Shown here piece by piece: positions 43,791 to 54,360 of a DNA stretch of 64,000 nt. Position 1 is the stretch's first letter, and every line of letters starts with the position of its first letter. The position numbers and the translations under genes were made by a program. Under the pieces are notes generated by a model. That model had not been told where the DNA came from, did no database searches, and was given only the letters and a program-made list of their open reading frames with translations. Where the stretch lies: assembly GCA_030295235.1 (NCBI GenBank), contig AP026151.1, forward strand, positions 620,001-684,000. The letters run 5' to 3'. The DNA is from Fistulifera solaris (taxonomy: Eukaryota > Bacillariophyta > Bacillariophyceae > Naviculales > Stauroneidaceae).

Positions 43791-44150
43791 GTTCTTTCTG
43801 TCGACGAAGACAACCGAGAAGTTTTGGCACGGATCATCGAATGAGCAATGACAACGAGCACGTCCATTCGAATGACACCGCAGTTTTCGCGTTATTCGTT
43901 TTGTTGCGTTTGTTGTGAAAGTGCGAGACGATGAAGCGGGAACCGGAATCTGTTTTCTACATAGGTTATATGATCGCTACGGTACTCAACATTGTAAGAA
44001 AAACTAAGGTTGCTACTACGTATACTTAACGCTAGCTCTCTAGTAAAATTGACTTTAAAACATTTGAACCGCAAAGTAAATAACGAGATCTTACGGTCCA
44101 GGTAAAGCTAATTAGATCTATCTGTAGAGAGAGTAACCAAAAACCATTCT
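43791..44150. other. Gap between G and H
   Basis: No gene seen. Confidence 0.4.
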
Positions 44151-44183
44151 GAAATTATCTTGCGTAAGCATCCTGATTTGCGG

Positions 44184-45605
44184 TCAAAAGATAGTAAACC
44201 CGATCTGGCATCTGGCAAAAGTAGCTAGTGCCGTTACAAGCAAATGCGAACGAATCCTTTCGTCTTCCACTTGTTTCAGCACATCAAACTCCCGCGAAAA
44301 CACGGAAAAGAAGGCTTTCTGCCACTTCGAGAGATGGGGCTTTTTGTCTGGATGACCGAAATCTTTGAAATGTATGTTGTGCGCACGGTTTTTCTGCGCC
44401 CATAACTGAAAAGGCTCGTCTTGTCCTACTTCTGGCGGGTCATAAGAAGTAGGTGGATAGAAACAAATCTTCCGAAGGCGCGGGTGTTTGGCTGCAGCCT
44501 TCAAGATTCTCATTTGCGGAAATACCAACGGAGCGACTTCGCTATAAATACCCAATACCCGAAGACTCCTGTTATTCTGCATCATATAGAGCAAGTAGCT
44601 TTCCATGGTGCGTGATATATTCGTGTAATCATCATCAATATGTTTCAGATGAAGCTCTTTCACCGAACAATCGGGAGACGATATTGCTTCAAAGAACTTG
44701 GATAAAAACTTGCTGATCAGACGAAGGTCGTCCTCATCAAAGCCAAATAAGTCATTGGAAGAAAAATTTACTTCAAGGTTCCGTGGACGGAATGTTCCAT
44801 TCTGAAGAGCTTTGAGCAGAGGTGCTCTCCAACCTTCGTTACAGAGAAAAAACTTGATATCCACCATCAGCGTGTTGACGTTAGCTGCCGCAATTAACGG
44901 AGATAACGAAGATTTTGATTCGACATCTTTTCCGGTGAGATAAAGCTTATTAAAGACGGGGTACAATGAGCGACTCAAAAAGGTGAAAAGTTTTTCGACG
45001 CAATCGCATTGAGGAAAATAGCACGAGTCAATAATTTCCTTTTCGTTCCTATCTTCTAGCCAATCCACAATTGCTTGCCCTTTGTCATCGAACTGACACC
45101 AGTTTACTCCAATCGCAAACTTTCGATGAGATACAATCTCCACAGATTGCGCTCCAGTGAGTGAGAAGCGACTGAAAGTGTATTGCCGCGATGGATGGGC
45201 ACATATGATATGCCGTAATTGCTCTGTCGTGAAAAATAACTGCTTGTATCTGTCGCCGGGTTTGCTTGGAAGATAATCGATTCCGTCTAATTTCATACTT
45301 TGAGGATTTGTCTCTGGAAGACAAAGTATGCGGAATGCGACGGATCGGAGCGAATCGATATCAGTAGGCTTACTTACAAACACTAAACGCGTTTTATAGT
45401 TATTGTCACGGCGACATGCCAAGCCTTCAAACTCTCCCTCTGATCTTTTGGTTTTTGTAGGCGCAACATATACATTCGTATCTTCGATGTAAAGACGCGC
45501 AACTTTGGTGGCTTCCGCCCAAAAGACGTCGAGACTTTCGACGGCGTCTAAACTACTCAGGCAAAAGTGGCCTTCCTCTCGAAGGCGTTTGATTGTATAA
45601 GTCAT
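44184..45605 (-). CDS. Leucine-rich-like family protein, copy H
   Basis: Starts at 45605 with MTYTIKRLREEGHFC and is open for 473 residues with every family block. The annotated stop at 44184 cuts off the conserved MPDRxYYLL tail. One missing T in the run at 44217-44220 (AAAA on the plus strand) explains this: the next frame reads QMPDRVYYLL and ends near 44150. It is most like copy A. Probably functional if the missing base is a sequencing error. A 69-base hairpin repeat sits about 100 bases upstream. Confidence 0.7.
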   Translation of the reverse strand: MTYTIKRLREEGHFCLSSLDAVESLDVFWAEATKVARLYIEDTNVYVAPTKTKRSEGEFEGLACRRDNNYKTRLVFVSKPTDIDSLRSVAFRILCLPETNPQSMKLDGIDYLPSKPGDRYKQLFFTTEQLRHIICAHPSRQYTFSRFSLTGAQSVEIVSHRKFAIGVNWCQFDDKGQAIVDWLEDRNEKEIIDSCYFPQCDCVEKLFTFLSRSLYPVFNKLYLTGKDVESKSSLSPLIAAANVNTLMVDIKFFLCNEGWRAPLLKALQNGTFRPRNLEVNFSSNDLFGFDEDDLRLISKFLSKFFEAISSPDCSVKELHLKHIDDDYTNISRTMESYLLYMMQNNRSLRVLGIYSEVAPLVFPQMRILKAAAKHPRLRKICFYPPTSYDPPEVGQDEPFQLWAQKNRAHNIHFKDFGHPDKKPHLSKWQKAFFSVFSREFDVLKQVEDERIRSHLLVTALATFARCQIGFTIF

Positions 45606-46021
45606 GTTTTTTTATATTCTTTGTTCCTCGACGATGGGACAGACTAAATTGCATTGCATGAAGGATTTCAAGTTTTGAGGTCTTCTCATTGCGTTGCCTG
45701 GGATCGACGTTAAAATTCTGCCTTGCCGTAGGCTCTACGTAGAAACTTGTACTGAGAGGCAGAATTTTAACGTCCTTCCTGTCATCGCACTTTCATTTTT
45801 TTATTGTGGCAGCAATGACAAAACCATCTCGAAAGGTCTTCAGGTTAGCGTTCTACATTTCCTCCCGGAAAAAATATTGGCACTTCTATAGACCCTAGAC
45901 TACTGTAGTAGAAAGGCGCATAAAACAGGTTCATTTACACATTAGCTGATTCGTGGGTGGCAAGATCGCTTCGTCGAACTCGCTATCAACCACAGAGCTA
46001 GCTACGAAGTAGCTAAGTAGC
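45606..46021. other. Gap between H and the cyclophilin gene
   Basis: No gene; contains the second hairpin repeat (listed separately) and otherwise nothing recognised. Confidence 0.4.
45706..45774. mobile_element. 69-bp hairpin repeat, copy 2
   Basis: Same length, same 18-base perfect arms (GACGTTAAAATTCTGCCT) and almost the same loop as 9303-9371. Both copies are followed by CTTCC. Confidence 0.7.
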
Positions 46022-47128
46022 CTAAGTAGGTTTCGGTCCTACCCGAGATATTTCCGTGTCCCGTACTACAACCTTTAACAACGGTGGACCCGATGTTTGA
46101 CCCGGTATCACACCTCGGATGCCCCTTTTGGTGGGCAACGTCGCGAGTCGTTCCAGAAAAGCCATCGACGAAGCATCCAAAACTTGTCCAATCACGCGAC
46201 GGTTCTTATCCAGAGACGGCACGGGCCCCGCAGTAATTAGGAAAGTACTCTCGTACGCTTCATCGACTTGTTCAAAACCGGTTCCACCGTGTCCTAAACC
46301 TTTGCGTGGGACAGATACAAGACCTGCAACGTTGTGCGGGCGTATGGTTTCGGCGTCGTTTGCCACCATCGTCGGGTCCGCTCGATTTTGCGGCACAAAG
46401 TTGTCAATGCGTGAGAGGTTGCGGGATCGTCCATAGGCCACCGATTGACTCGGGACACCGAAACTAACAGTAATGCCCGGTACAATGGAATCAATGACAC
46501 CTCCGCGTTTCAACGAAACGGGGGCGGTGACACTGCCGATGGGATCGTTATTGGAGGGAACAGAAAAGCCTTCACTGGACAAAAATTCCAAAAATTGTTG
46601 TACACTGGCAGGTGCATCATTGCCATACAGCCCCAATCGCAAAATTCCTACTTCCCCCCGACCAATTTCAATTTGCAAAGCCGCCACATAAGTAATGTCG
46701 GAAGCGGGTGTCGGCACCGGTTGTCCTCGCAGCGGTTCGTCCCGTAGTTTGCCGTCCGTACCACACAAAGGATCCGACGGATCGCATCGGTCTTTGCCGC
46801 CCCAGTTCCAGCCGACCGCACCGTCCCATTCACCCACTTCCAAACAATTTCCGGCCTTGCGACAGGTCGATTCGCCACTACCGACGGCTTGCACGACAGC
46901 AGCGTTGGCCCATTGTGAAGGTACAAGGACGGAGACGACGGAGGAAGTGATTAGTTGCTGCATTATTTGACGGCGAGACGTGATTTCATTCATATTGGTG
47001 CCATCGGCATGTGCATGCCGACGACATTGAAAATGTCGAGAGACCGATCGAGGTGACTGGTTGGTCCATGCGTGACATGATGCTATTGAAGAGAGAAGAA
47101 AAAGCGCAACCTTAACCAATCTTCTCAT
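46022..47128 (-). CDS. Thylakoid-lumen cyclophilin-like peptidyl-prolyl isomerase
   Basis: 368 residues. The start MRRLVKVALFLLSSIASCHAW is a signal peptide with an ASAF-like end. A second signal follows: twin arginine SRRQIMQQL, hydrophobic SSVVSVLV, then cleavage after WANA, as in Tat-imported lumen proteins. The mature part has a small cysteine cluster (TCRKAGNCLEVG, CDPSDPLCG) and a divergent cyclophilin domain beginning VAALQIEIGRGEVGILRLGLYG. Classical catalytic residues are not all evident, so enzyme activity is unsure. Expected role: folding or assembly factor for photosynthetic complexes. Confidence 0.75.
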   Translation of the reverse strand: MRRLVKVALFLLSSIASCHAWTNQSPRSVSRHFQCRRHAHADGTNMNEITSRRQIMQQLITSSVVSVLVPSQWANAAVVQAVGSGESTCRKAGNCLEVGEWDGAVGWNWGGKDRCDPSDPLCGTDGKLRDEPLRGQPVPTPASDITYVAALQIEIGRGEVGILRLGLYGNDAPASVQQFLEFLSSEGFSVPSNNDPIGSVTAPVSLKRGGVIDSIVPGITVSFGVPSQSVAYGRSRNLSRIDNFVPQNRADPTMVANDAETIRPHNVAGLVSVPRKGLGHGGTGFEQVDEAYESTFLITAGPVPSLDKNRRVIGQVLDASSMAFLERLATLPTKRGIRGVIPGQTSGPPLLKVVVRDTEISRVGPKPT

Positions 47129-47374
47129 TTTTGAGAAATATAGTATTCAAACTCGTTGAATTTCGTCGATTCTAGACAAGAATCATTATCATTTCGACAA
47201 CAATGAATAAAATAATGAAATGCGAAGTTGAGGTTTATGCCGATCTTATTTTATTGCGAATGCGTACAGTTTTTAAAAGCAGTTTTGTACCAGTCGTACG
47301 TAGCATATACGTAATACACCAAAGGAGATAGTCGCGTTGCCGCTAAGACAGCATCAAAAGTCCGCAGCAGCAGC

Positions 47375-47383
47375 GCCTCTTCC
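47375..47383. repeat. Target-site duplication of the foldback element, left
   Basis: GCCTCTTCC, repeated exactly at 47866-47874. Confidence 0.85.
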
Positions 47384-47865
47384 ATGAGTAAATGGTAAAC
47401 CCTGGGGTGAAGATAAGTCCGTCTTCGCCCGTCTCCTTTTGACACCTCTTTTTCAACGTTTGGCCGTCGTCAGAGTCTTTCGCGCTGCTCGAAAAAATTG
47501 CAGCGAAACTTCACCGTGTAACAACACGGCATAATGCTGATCTTAGTTTGGTTACCTTAATTTGAAAGTATGGTCCTGCCATTAGCCGTCGACGCAAATC
47601 GTTTCAAAATAAATAATTTAATCATTTTGCAGCGACGGCTAATGGCAGGACCATACTTTGAAAATGGTGTTGGCATGCAAAGTTCGATCATTTTGTCGTG
47701 ATAATTATACGGTGAAAATTTTTCACGGCTCGATTTTCGAATGTCGCACCTGACAAAATTCAAAATGGGGGACACCAATGCTGACATGCGCACAAGCGCG
47801 GTGTATCACGTAAAAAACGGTTGAGAACAGACACATCTTCACCCCAGGGTTTACCATTTACTCAT
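47384..47865. mobile_element. 482-bp foldback, MULE-like DNA transposon insertion
   Basis: Perfect inverted ends of 31 bases (starting ATGAGTAAATGGTAAACCCT) are flanked by a 9-base target duplication, the size typical of Mutator-like elements. Near the centre a second perfect inverted repeat of 27 bases (47565-47591 and 47633-47659) surrounds a 41-base loop, and the stretches in between are imperfectly complementary, so the whole folds back on itself. The related locus at 32640-32648 has one copy of the target and no insert. No coding sequence. Confidence 0.85.
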
Positions 47866-47874
47866 GCCTCTTCC
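47866..47874. repeat. Target-site duplication of the foldback element, right
   Basis: GCCTCTTCC, exact match to 47375-47383; after it the homology to the left P1 leader resumes. Confidence 0.85.
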
Positions 47875-47937
47875 CTCTCTCGCACAGAAACACCCCTTTG
47901 CCGATATATTTACTGTTTCATCAATCCTGAACCAAAC

Positions 47938-48705
47938 ATGAAAGTTTCTTGCCGTTTAAGCTATCTTCGACGTAACAAAAGTCATCATAAGACAATTGAG
48001 AAGCGTCGACAAACGATGCGTCCTTTCCGCAAGCTGTGGGCTTCAATCCGTTCTCGCCGCGACGCCGGAGATGATGTTGTATCGCTTGACCGTGAAGCTG
48101 CTGCTCCGGAGCGTGTTTCTCGCGATCCTTATCGTATCATTGTCTGGGATATCGATGATTCTCGTCCTTTTAGTGAGGAGATGCTGTCACAGGCCCCGGA
48201 ATATGACTATCTGGCAGCAGAAGGTCGCGCGAGCGCTGCTGCGGTCCCCGGTCGACAAGCGTTGCGTTTCGCTTGTGATTATGACGCCGCTCTTGACGGC
48301 TTTTTCAGTCCTCCAACTCGTCTTGTCACTTTTGCTGAAGATGTGACTGTTGTTCCCATTCAAAGCCGTCAGTCGTTGACGGAAGACGAGAAGCGCTCTT
48401 TGTATGGCGTCAAGAGTACGAAGAAGGAGAAGAGCCTAAAGGAGCAGCACTTTGAAGACAGCAAGCACTGCATTGAAAATGCAATTGAGGAAGAGATGTT
48501 CTTTCCAAATCACGAGGGCAAGTTGGTCCATCCTGTCCATTTTCGTTCGTTTGTGCGTGAAATCCTTCCAACCCTTCCTCGCGACATGGATGTACCTGGT
48601 TTCTTGTCCTTTGAAGAATATTACAGCCTCCTGGAATATCATGCGCGTAAATACAATACCTCCATTGCCGAAGAAATGATCCAAGATGATCCCGTCGAAG
48701 TTTGA
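47938..48705 (+). CDS. P-family protein P1 (right copy), intact
   Basis: 255 residues from MKVSCRLSYLRRNKSHH. Basic N-terminal third with several serines and arginines; then VTFAEDVTVVPIQSRQSLT and EDEKRSLYGVK; a lysine-rich stretch; C-terminal block EGKLVHPVHFRSFVREILP. Nearly identical to the interrupted copy at 31807-32573, and shows what that copy should read. The foldback element lies 73 bases upstream, inside its leader region, and might alter expression. Function unknown. Confidence 0.72.
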   Translation: MKVSCRLSYLRRNKSHHKTIEKRRQTMRPFRKLWASIRSRRDAGDDVVSLDREAAAPERVSRDPYRIIVWDIDDSRPFSEEMLSQAPEYDYLAAEGRASAAAVPGRQALRFACDYDAALDGFFSPPTRLVTFAEDVTVVPIQSRQSLTEDEKRSLYGVKSTKKEKSLKEQHFEDSKHCIENAIEEEMFFPNHEGKLVHPVHFRSFVREILPTLPRDMDVPGFLSFEEYYSLLEYHARKYNTSIAEEMIQDDPVEV

Positions 48706-49317
48706 CGAGCTGAAGTCGTAGTGTTTGCTCGCTGTGTTTGTTGTGTTTTGCAAATCAGTCGTCCTCGCCTTTGTTTCGTTGTCGTTTCCGTAGCACAAAG
48801 GTCTCCGCGGAGACTTAGCAATTCATCCTTTCTAATCATTTATAATCTTATCATTATTTGTTGGTCATGTATGTATAATAAGTTATCATTCTGCTTTCTC
48901 GATGTTTACGACGCTCCTTCTTCTTGCACGAGCCTGTTATACATCTTGCCATGATGTTGCTTTAGAATGTGATCGCCTAACTTATGTACCTGGCATCCAC
49001 CTACCTGGTACATGTACCTGGTATCTCTTTCGGTGAACTCTTTACGTGGTAATTTGTATTCACGGACTAATAGTTCTTGACAAACCATCATCAACTAGAA
49101 CGAGAGCACTTTAGTTCTGTTGTTATTGTACTGTACCAAGATGCTGTAGTAAGAAGAAGTCGGAGGTGACCACTCCAATCATTAGGTACGATATTGTTAC
49201 AGATCGCATCGGTACCGAGACGTCCGTCCATCAACATGTCGGTCCGCAGCAGCAGCGCAGCAGCACAAAAAAACCCGTTAACCAAAATCTTTATTGTTTC
49301 ATCAATTCTGAATCAAA
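48706..49317. other. Spacer between P1 and P2 (right block)
   Basis: No gene; high-identity inverted match to 31184-31806. Confidence 0.55.
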
Positions 49318-50103
49318 ATGCGACTTTCTACCAAACGAGACTATCTTTCATGCTCCCAGAGCGACTTGGCGACGAGTGATTGCAAGCGACAGCGCACGGA
49401 AGGCCCTGTTCAGTCGTTGTTCGCTTCTCTGTGGTCACCTGTCGACGTTCGAGACGACAAGGATGATGATCTCCGCTTCCCCTCGGATTCCTTTCATTGT
49501 GAATCGATTCCTGATGATGAGATGTCGTTCATTCTGTCGTTTGCTGAATCGCGTGAAGAGATGCAGTCGTGGATTTGCGAGAACGAGAACGCCGCTTGGG
49601 CACAGAGCACTGTTCAAGCGCTGCTTTCGTTGAATGTCACCACGTCTCGTGGCTCTTCAGGATGTTCTTCTCTTCGTAATCACCGTGCGTCTCGCCGTGT
49701 ACAGTTTGCGCCTGGTTTCTACACTGTCACGGAGATTCCCCATCATAATTCGTTGACGGCCGATGAAAAGTGTTCTTTGTATCGTAACGGGCGCGCGTTG
49801 CAAGCAGAGAAGGATAAGATTTGCCTGGAGATCAAGTTTGAGCGTCGTTTACGTCTTTGCGGCGCCGCTGATGCGTTGGAAGAAGGGTGTTTCTTCCGCG
49901 ATCATCTTGGGGAGTTGGTCCATCCAGCACACTGGCTCGTGTATGTGAATGAAGTTCTTCCAAGTCTTCCCCTCGATACGCCCGTCGTTGGCTTTCTCTC
50001 ACTGAACGAATACAAACAAAGTGATGAATTTTCCAAGTATGAACAATACTTCGACAACTCCATGCGAAAGAAAGTCTTCCATCCTCGATCTCTTGATTCG
50101 TAA
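49318..50103 (+). CDS. P-family protein P2 (right copy), intact
   Basis: 261 residues with the same layout as 30398-31183: MRLSTKRDYLSCSQSD, REEMQSWICENENAAWAQS, TEIPHHNSLTADEKCSLYRN, LGELVHPAHWLVYVN. Substitutions between copies are mostly conservative or silent by inspection, which suggests purifying selection, but this was not computed. Confidence 0.72.
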   Translation: MRLSTKRDYLSCSQSDLATSDCKRQRTEGPVQSLFASLWSPVDVRDDKDDDLRFPSDSFHCESIPDDEMSFILSFAESREEMQSWICENENAAWAQSTVQALLSLNVTTSRGSSGCSSLRNHRASRRVQFAPGFYTVTEIPHHNSLTADEKCSLYRNGRALQAEKDKICLEIKFERRLRLCGAADALEEGCFFRDHLGELVHPAHWLVYVNEVLPSLPLDTPVVGFLSLNEYKQSDEFSKYEQYFDNSMRKKVFHPRSLDS

Positions 50104-50216
50104 TAATCGTTTTTCTCGTCTGCGTATTTTGTCTTGTTCCCTGTGTTGTGCCCACCGTATTGGTGATTTGAAACTATTCAACCGCTCTTTGTCGTTTTGC
50201 GGAATCGCGCGAAGAG

Positions 50217-50759
50217 ATGCAGTCGTGGATTTACGAAAACGAGAACGCCGCGTGGGCTCAGAGCACTGTGCAGGCGCTGCTTTCTGTGAATGTCACTACG
50301 TCTCGTGGCTCTTCAGGATGTTCTTCTCGTCGTAATCATCGTGCATCTCGCCGTGTACGATTCGCGCCTGGTTTCTACACTGTCAAGGAGATTCCCCATC
50401 ATAATTTGTTGACGGCCGATGAAAAGCGTTCGTTGTATCGCGACAAGCGTACGTTGCAGGCAGAGAAGGATGATATCTGCTTCGAGATCAAGTTTGAGCG
50501 TCGTCTGCGTCTTTGTGGCGCCGCTGATGCGTTGGAAGAAGGGTGTTTCTTCCGCGATCACCTTGGAGAGCTGGTCCATCCAGCACACTGGCTCGTGTAT
50601 GTGAATGAAATTCTTACAAGTCTTTCCCTCGATACTCCCGTCGTTGGCTTTCTCTCACTGAACGAATACAAACAAAGTGATGAATTTTCCAAGTATGAAC
50701 AATACTTCGACAACTCCATGCGAGAGAAAGTCTTCCATCCTCGATCTCTGGATTCGTAA
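50217..50759 (+). pseudogene. 5'-truncated tandem duplicate of P2
   Basis: Contains only the last 180 residues of P2, from MQSWIYENENAAWAQS onward, and is intact in frame. Upstream of 50205 the sequence is P2 3' flank (CAACCGCTCTTTG), which runs straight into coding sequence at TTTGTCGTTTGC. This is an unequal-exchange junction with short shared sequence. The internal ATG could still start a protein carrying the conserved EIPHH and LVHPAHW blocks, so a functional short form is possible. Confidence 0.65.
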
Positions 50760-51306
50760 TCGTTTTTCTCGTCTGTGTATTTCGTCTCGTTTTCCCTGTA
50801 TTGTGTTTCCCGGAGTAGCGATTTGAAATGATTCAACCGCTCTTTGTTATATGCCAAGTGTTAAGTAGTGATAATTGTAGATGATGCTTTGAAAAAATCA
50901 GTTCTATAGCTATTAAGTGCCTCTCCTTAGTTTTCTTCGTAACGTCGTCGCTGTTATTGTGTATCGTATCGTATCGTATTGTATCGTCGTGTTTTGTCGA
51001 AGCGCAAGGTGACTTTTAACACAATAAGCGTCGTGCTTTCACATTCATCCGTATTTATTGGAGATCTCTTGACAGCAAATCTAGTTCTTCAATGCTTTTT
51101 AATCTTTTTACTCTCGCCTAGACTCGTCCTCTCTCCGACTTCTTCATGATGTGTAAACGTTAGTCTACCCGGTCTACGTGAGCGCTACTTACACGAATTT
51201 GTACCAGGGCAGTCGTAGAAACCTTGTCGGTCTGTCAGCCAGCGGTCAGTCCGCAGCAAGCCTTTTTTTCGCACTCTCGCGCACAAAAACAGCCCAGTTT
51301 TACCAA
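50760..51306. other. Spacer between P2 duplicate and the copia element
   Basis: No gene; inverted match to the left spacer, including simple sequence GTATCGTATCGTATCGTA near 50966. Ends with ACCAA (51302-51306), the left target duplication of the retrotransposon. Confidence 0.6.
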
Positions 51307-51570
51307 TGTTGGAAAGGCAGCGCGAAACGAAGTTTTGGACAAGTATTCACGGTGTGACATCGGACGACGTGTCTGGCAGTGAGACGGATGGATGGACGGT
51401 AGTTGGAAAGAAAACGCAAACCACGAAAGGCTATTCGCGTCAGTCGAGACGAACGAAAGAGCGTGATGAGAAAGAGGACACGATGCGCCGCTCTTCTCAC
51501 TTTTGTTTTAATGGTTAGCCAATCGTAATAGTATTGCAACTCGTTGTGAATAATTCGCGTAGTTTCAACA
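51307..51570 (+). repeat. 5' LTR of the copia element
   Basis: 264 bases, from TGTTGGAAAGGCAGCGCG to TAGTTTCAACA. Confidence 0.92.
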
Positions 51571-51596
51571 CATTAAAACAAAAGAGGAACCGAGTC

Positions 51597-52845
51597 ATGT
51601 CCTCAGAAAAGCCCGACAGGACGGGAAGTGGGGGACACAAGCTGGACCCTGGAGGGGGAAAGCCAAACAACATGAAGAAGGGCAACCGCGGCGCTCCAGC
51701 GGTTGGGTCCAAGTTTACTGGGGCATGTGATGCACTGAAGGGAAACATCTTTGACTGTGGCACTCTCAATCAAGCCGATCTCTTCGTGAAGTCACAGAAA
51801 GCCCTGTCGATTTACATCGGAAGTGACAATAAGTTCAAAAACTCGAGCTATGTGGTGGCAGCTGTTGAGACGCTGGAGATCCCAACAATTCCTGCACCGG
51901 ATCCACTCCCTGCGGAATCGCCAGCATCGGAAGTGCGAATTTGGAACAAAATGGTGGATGCTATTGCGGAGCAAAGAATGGAGTTGATTGAAAATATTAA
52001 AAAGCTCTACTCGCTCGTTGAAGGACAATGCACCCCGATGCTAATTAACCGCTTTTCAGCAGATTCCTCTTTTCCGAGCATAAAAGCATCTCGCGAATGG
52101 AGTCGAGCTCTTGAAGCTCATCAAGAAGATTGCCTTTAGTGACAAGACGGAAAAGAGAGTCGCTTCTGCGCTCGACAATGCGCACCATCGATTCTGGACC
52201 TACTACCAAAAGAAAGGAGACTCTGTTGCGGCGTACATTGAAGGCTTTCAGAATCGTCTGGATGTGTTAAAGCACCTCGGAGGTACCATTGGTGATGACA
52301 TTGGATTGATAAATGAAGTTTGCCGTCGGAATAATGAATTAGTGGGGTCTCTGTCGAGCGAAGCATTTTGCAAGCGCGCCATGGAGGCATCGGAAGAAGC
52401 AATGGCAACAAGATTCATCAAAGGTGCAGACAGAGCTCGATACAAGCGGTTACAAGACAAGCTGGATGGTGACGTTCTTCAAGGCATGGACAATTATCCA
52501 AGAACCTTGCATGCAGCATACGAGCTACTGACGGCATGGACTCCGGACCGTGAGGATACGTCACGTTATGGACCAGCAAATGACGGTGCTGTATTCGTGC
52601 AGGATGGAGAGAACACTGAAAACGGCGTGGCGTTGGTCAATAGCGAAGGAAAAGGAAAGAAAAAAACCTGTTTCGCTGCAATAAGCCAGGACACACAGCA
52701 CCAAACTGTCGCGAGATACTTCCTGATGACAAGCCAGCCACCGATAAAGATAAAAATGACGAAGGAGCACAGCTTTTTAATGCAGGAGGAACTTTTGATG
52801 ACTACTCTCCCAGTGATGACGGCGACTATGGCTTTCAAATGCTGA
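51597..52845 (+). pseudogene. copia gag region (frame-shifted)
   Basis: Starts MSSEKPDRTGSGG. One shift near 52110-52135 joins the N-terminal part to KIAFSDKTEKRVASALDNAHHRFW and the capsid-like core (VAAYIEGFQNRLDVLKHLGG). A basic lysine-rich end and a zinc-knuckle region near 52665-52720 appear in different frames, so the ORF as given is not continuous. Confidence 0.7.
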
Positions 52846-53310
52846 ATAATCGATACAATGGCATCCCGAGAAACTGGATTCTTCTGGACAATCAGTCCAC
52901 AGTGGACGTGTTTTGTAATCCAGGCCTGGTAACTAACATACGAAAGGTGGACAGGACTCTCACGGATCAATACAAATGCAGGAGTGGCAACGACCAACAT
53001 GATGGCGGACTTGCGAGGTTACGGAACGGTGTGGTTCTACCGTCAAGGAATTCGCGAATATACTATCATTGGCTTTAGTAAAGAAGAAGTTCCGTGTAAC
53101 TTTTGACAGTGCCGATGGAAATGCATTCATCCTTCACAAGGAAGACGGCAAGACGCGCAGATTCCAGGAGTCGGACGGTGGCCTCTACTATCTGGAAGTC
53201 CCTATGCATGGAACGGTGATGGTTAATACTGTAGCCGATAATGCGTCTAGGTACACCAATGAAGAGTATTCTCGTGCCTTACTAGCCCGCAGCATCCAAC
53301 GGTACAGGTA
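52836..53310 (+). pseudogene. copia protease and pre-integrase region
   Basis: WILLDNQSTVDVFCNP near 52876 is the aspartic protease active-site region of diatom copia elements. A further frame (53069-53310) has VTFDSADGNAFILHKEDG and KTRRFQES, matching the pre-integrase segment. At least one frame break lies between them. Confidence 0.7.
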
Positions 53311-54360
53311 ATCACACCACGGCACAAATGAAGCGCCTAGTGAATGCAAATTTGATCCCGAATTGCCCAATTACTGCACAGGACCTCCAAAATGCTGAAG
53401 ATATATTCGGAACGGATGTACAAGCCTTGAAAGGAAAAACAGTTCGTCGCGCTCCAATTGCAGTTCGGTTCAACGTTGTGAATGTTCCAGTTGAAATCAT
53501 GGATCGGCATCGTGAGATAACGCTGGCTGGTGATGTCATGTTTGTGAATCGAATCCCGTTTCTAATCACGATTTCACGCCACGTCAAGTTTGGGACGGTA
53601 GAAATGATTCGAAACCGAACAGCTAAAACACTTCTGAATGGACTAGAACAAGTCTATGGGCATTATTTGAAACGTGGATTCAAGATTACACACCTACTGA
53701 TGGACAATGAGTTCGAGCCGCTGCGTGGGGATCTCGCCGGCAATGAAGATTGAGCTTAATATCGGCTGCTGCAGATGAGCATGTGCCTGAAATAGAACGA
53801 TATGCGCACAGTCAAAGAACGAACACGATCGACATACAACGGTCTTCCTTTCAAACACATGCCACCACGTCTGGTAATCGAAATGGTCTATTTTAATGTT
53901 TTCTGGTTGAACTGTTTCCCTCGAGACGGAATTTCTGATACACTGAGTCCTCGCGTTGATCTCTGGGCAGCAGATTGATTATACCAAGCATTGCCAACTT
54001 GAATTTGGGGAATACGTGCAGACACATGAGAAACATGACAATTCGATGGCCCCTAGAACAGTTGGAGCACTTGCCTTGCTCAACTGGAAACGACAAGGAT
54101 CCTATTTTTTCTTTAGCCTTGCTACTGGGAAACGCCTCCACCGGAATCGATGGACCGCAGTTGCCATGCCTGAAGAAGTTATTGAAAGGGTTCATCTTCT
54201 TGCGAAAATAACCAAAATTGATGAGGGTCTTGAATTTGCTGATCGGTACAATCACACTGACCACGATGATCCTGAAGCAAGTGACGATGCTTCCGCTGTG
54301 CCCCATCCTGACAATGACGACGTCGTTAGCATTCCGAGTATCCTAACGCCGCAGGAGTGA
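53311..54360 (+). pseudogene. copia integrase region
   Basis: Pieces include RRAPIAVRFNVVNVPVEIMD (53440s), ITISRHVKFGTVEMI, GFKITHLLMDNEFEPLRGDL with the central acidic residue, and RTNTIDIQRSSF-like remains near 53830. A later frame (53956-54360) gives SMAPRTVGALALLNWKRQGSY. Stops and shifts make it non-functional as written. Confidence 0.65.
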
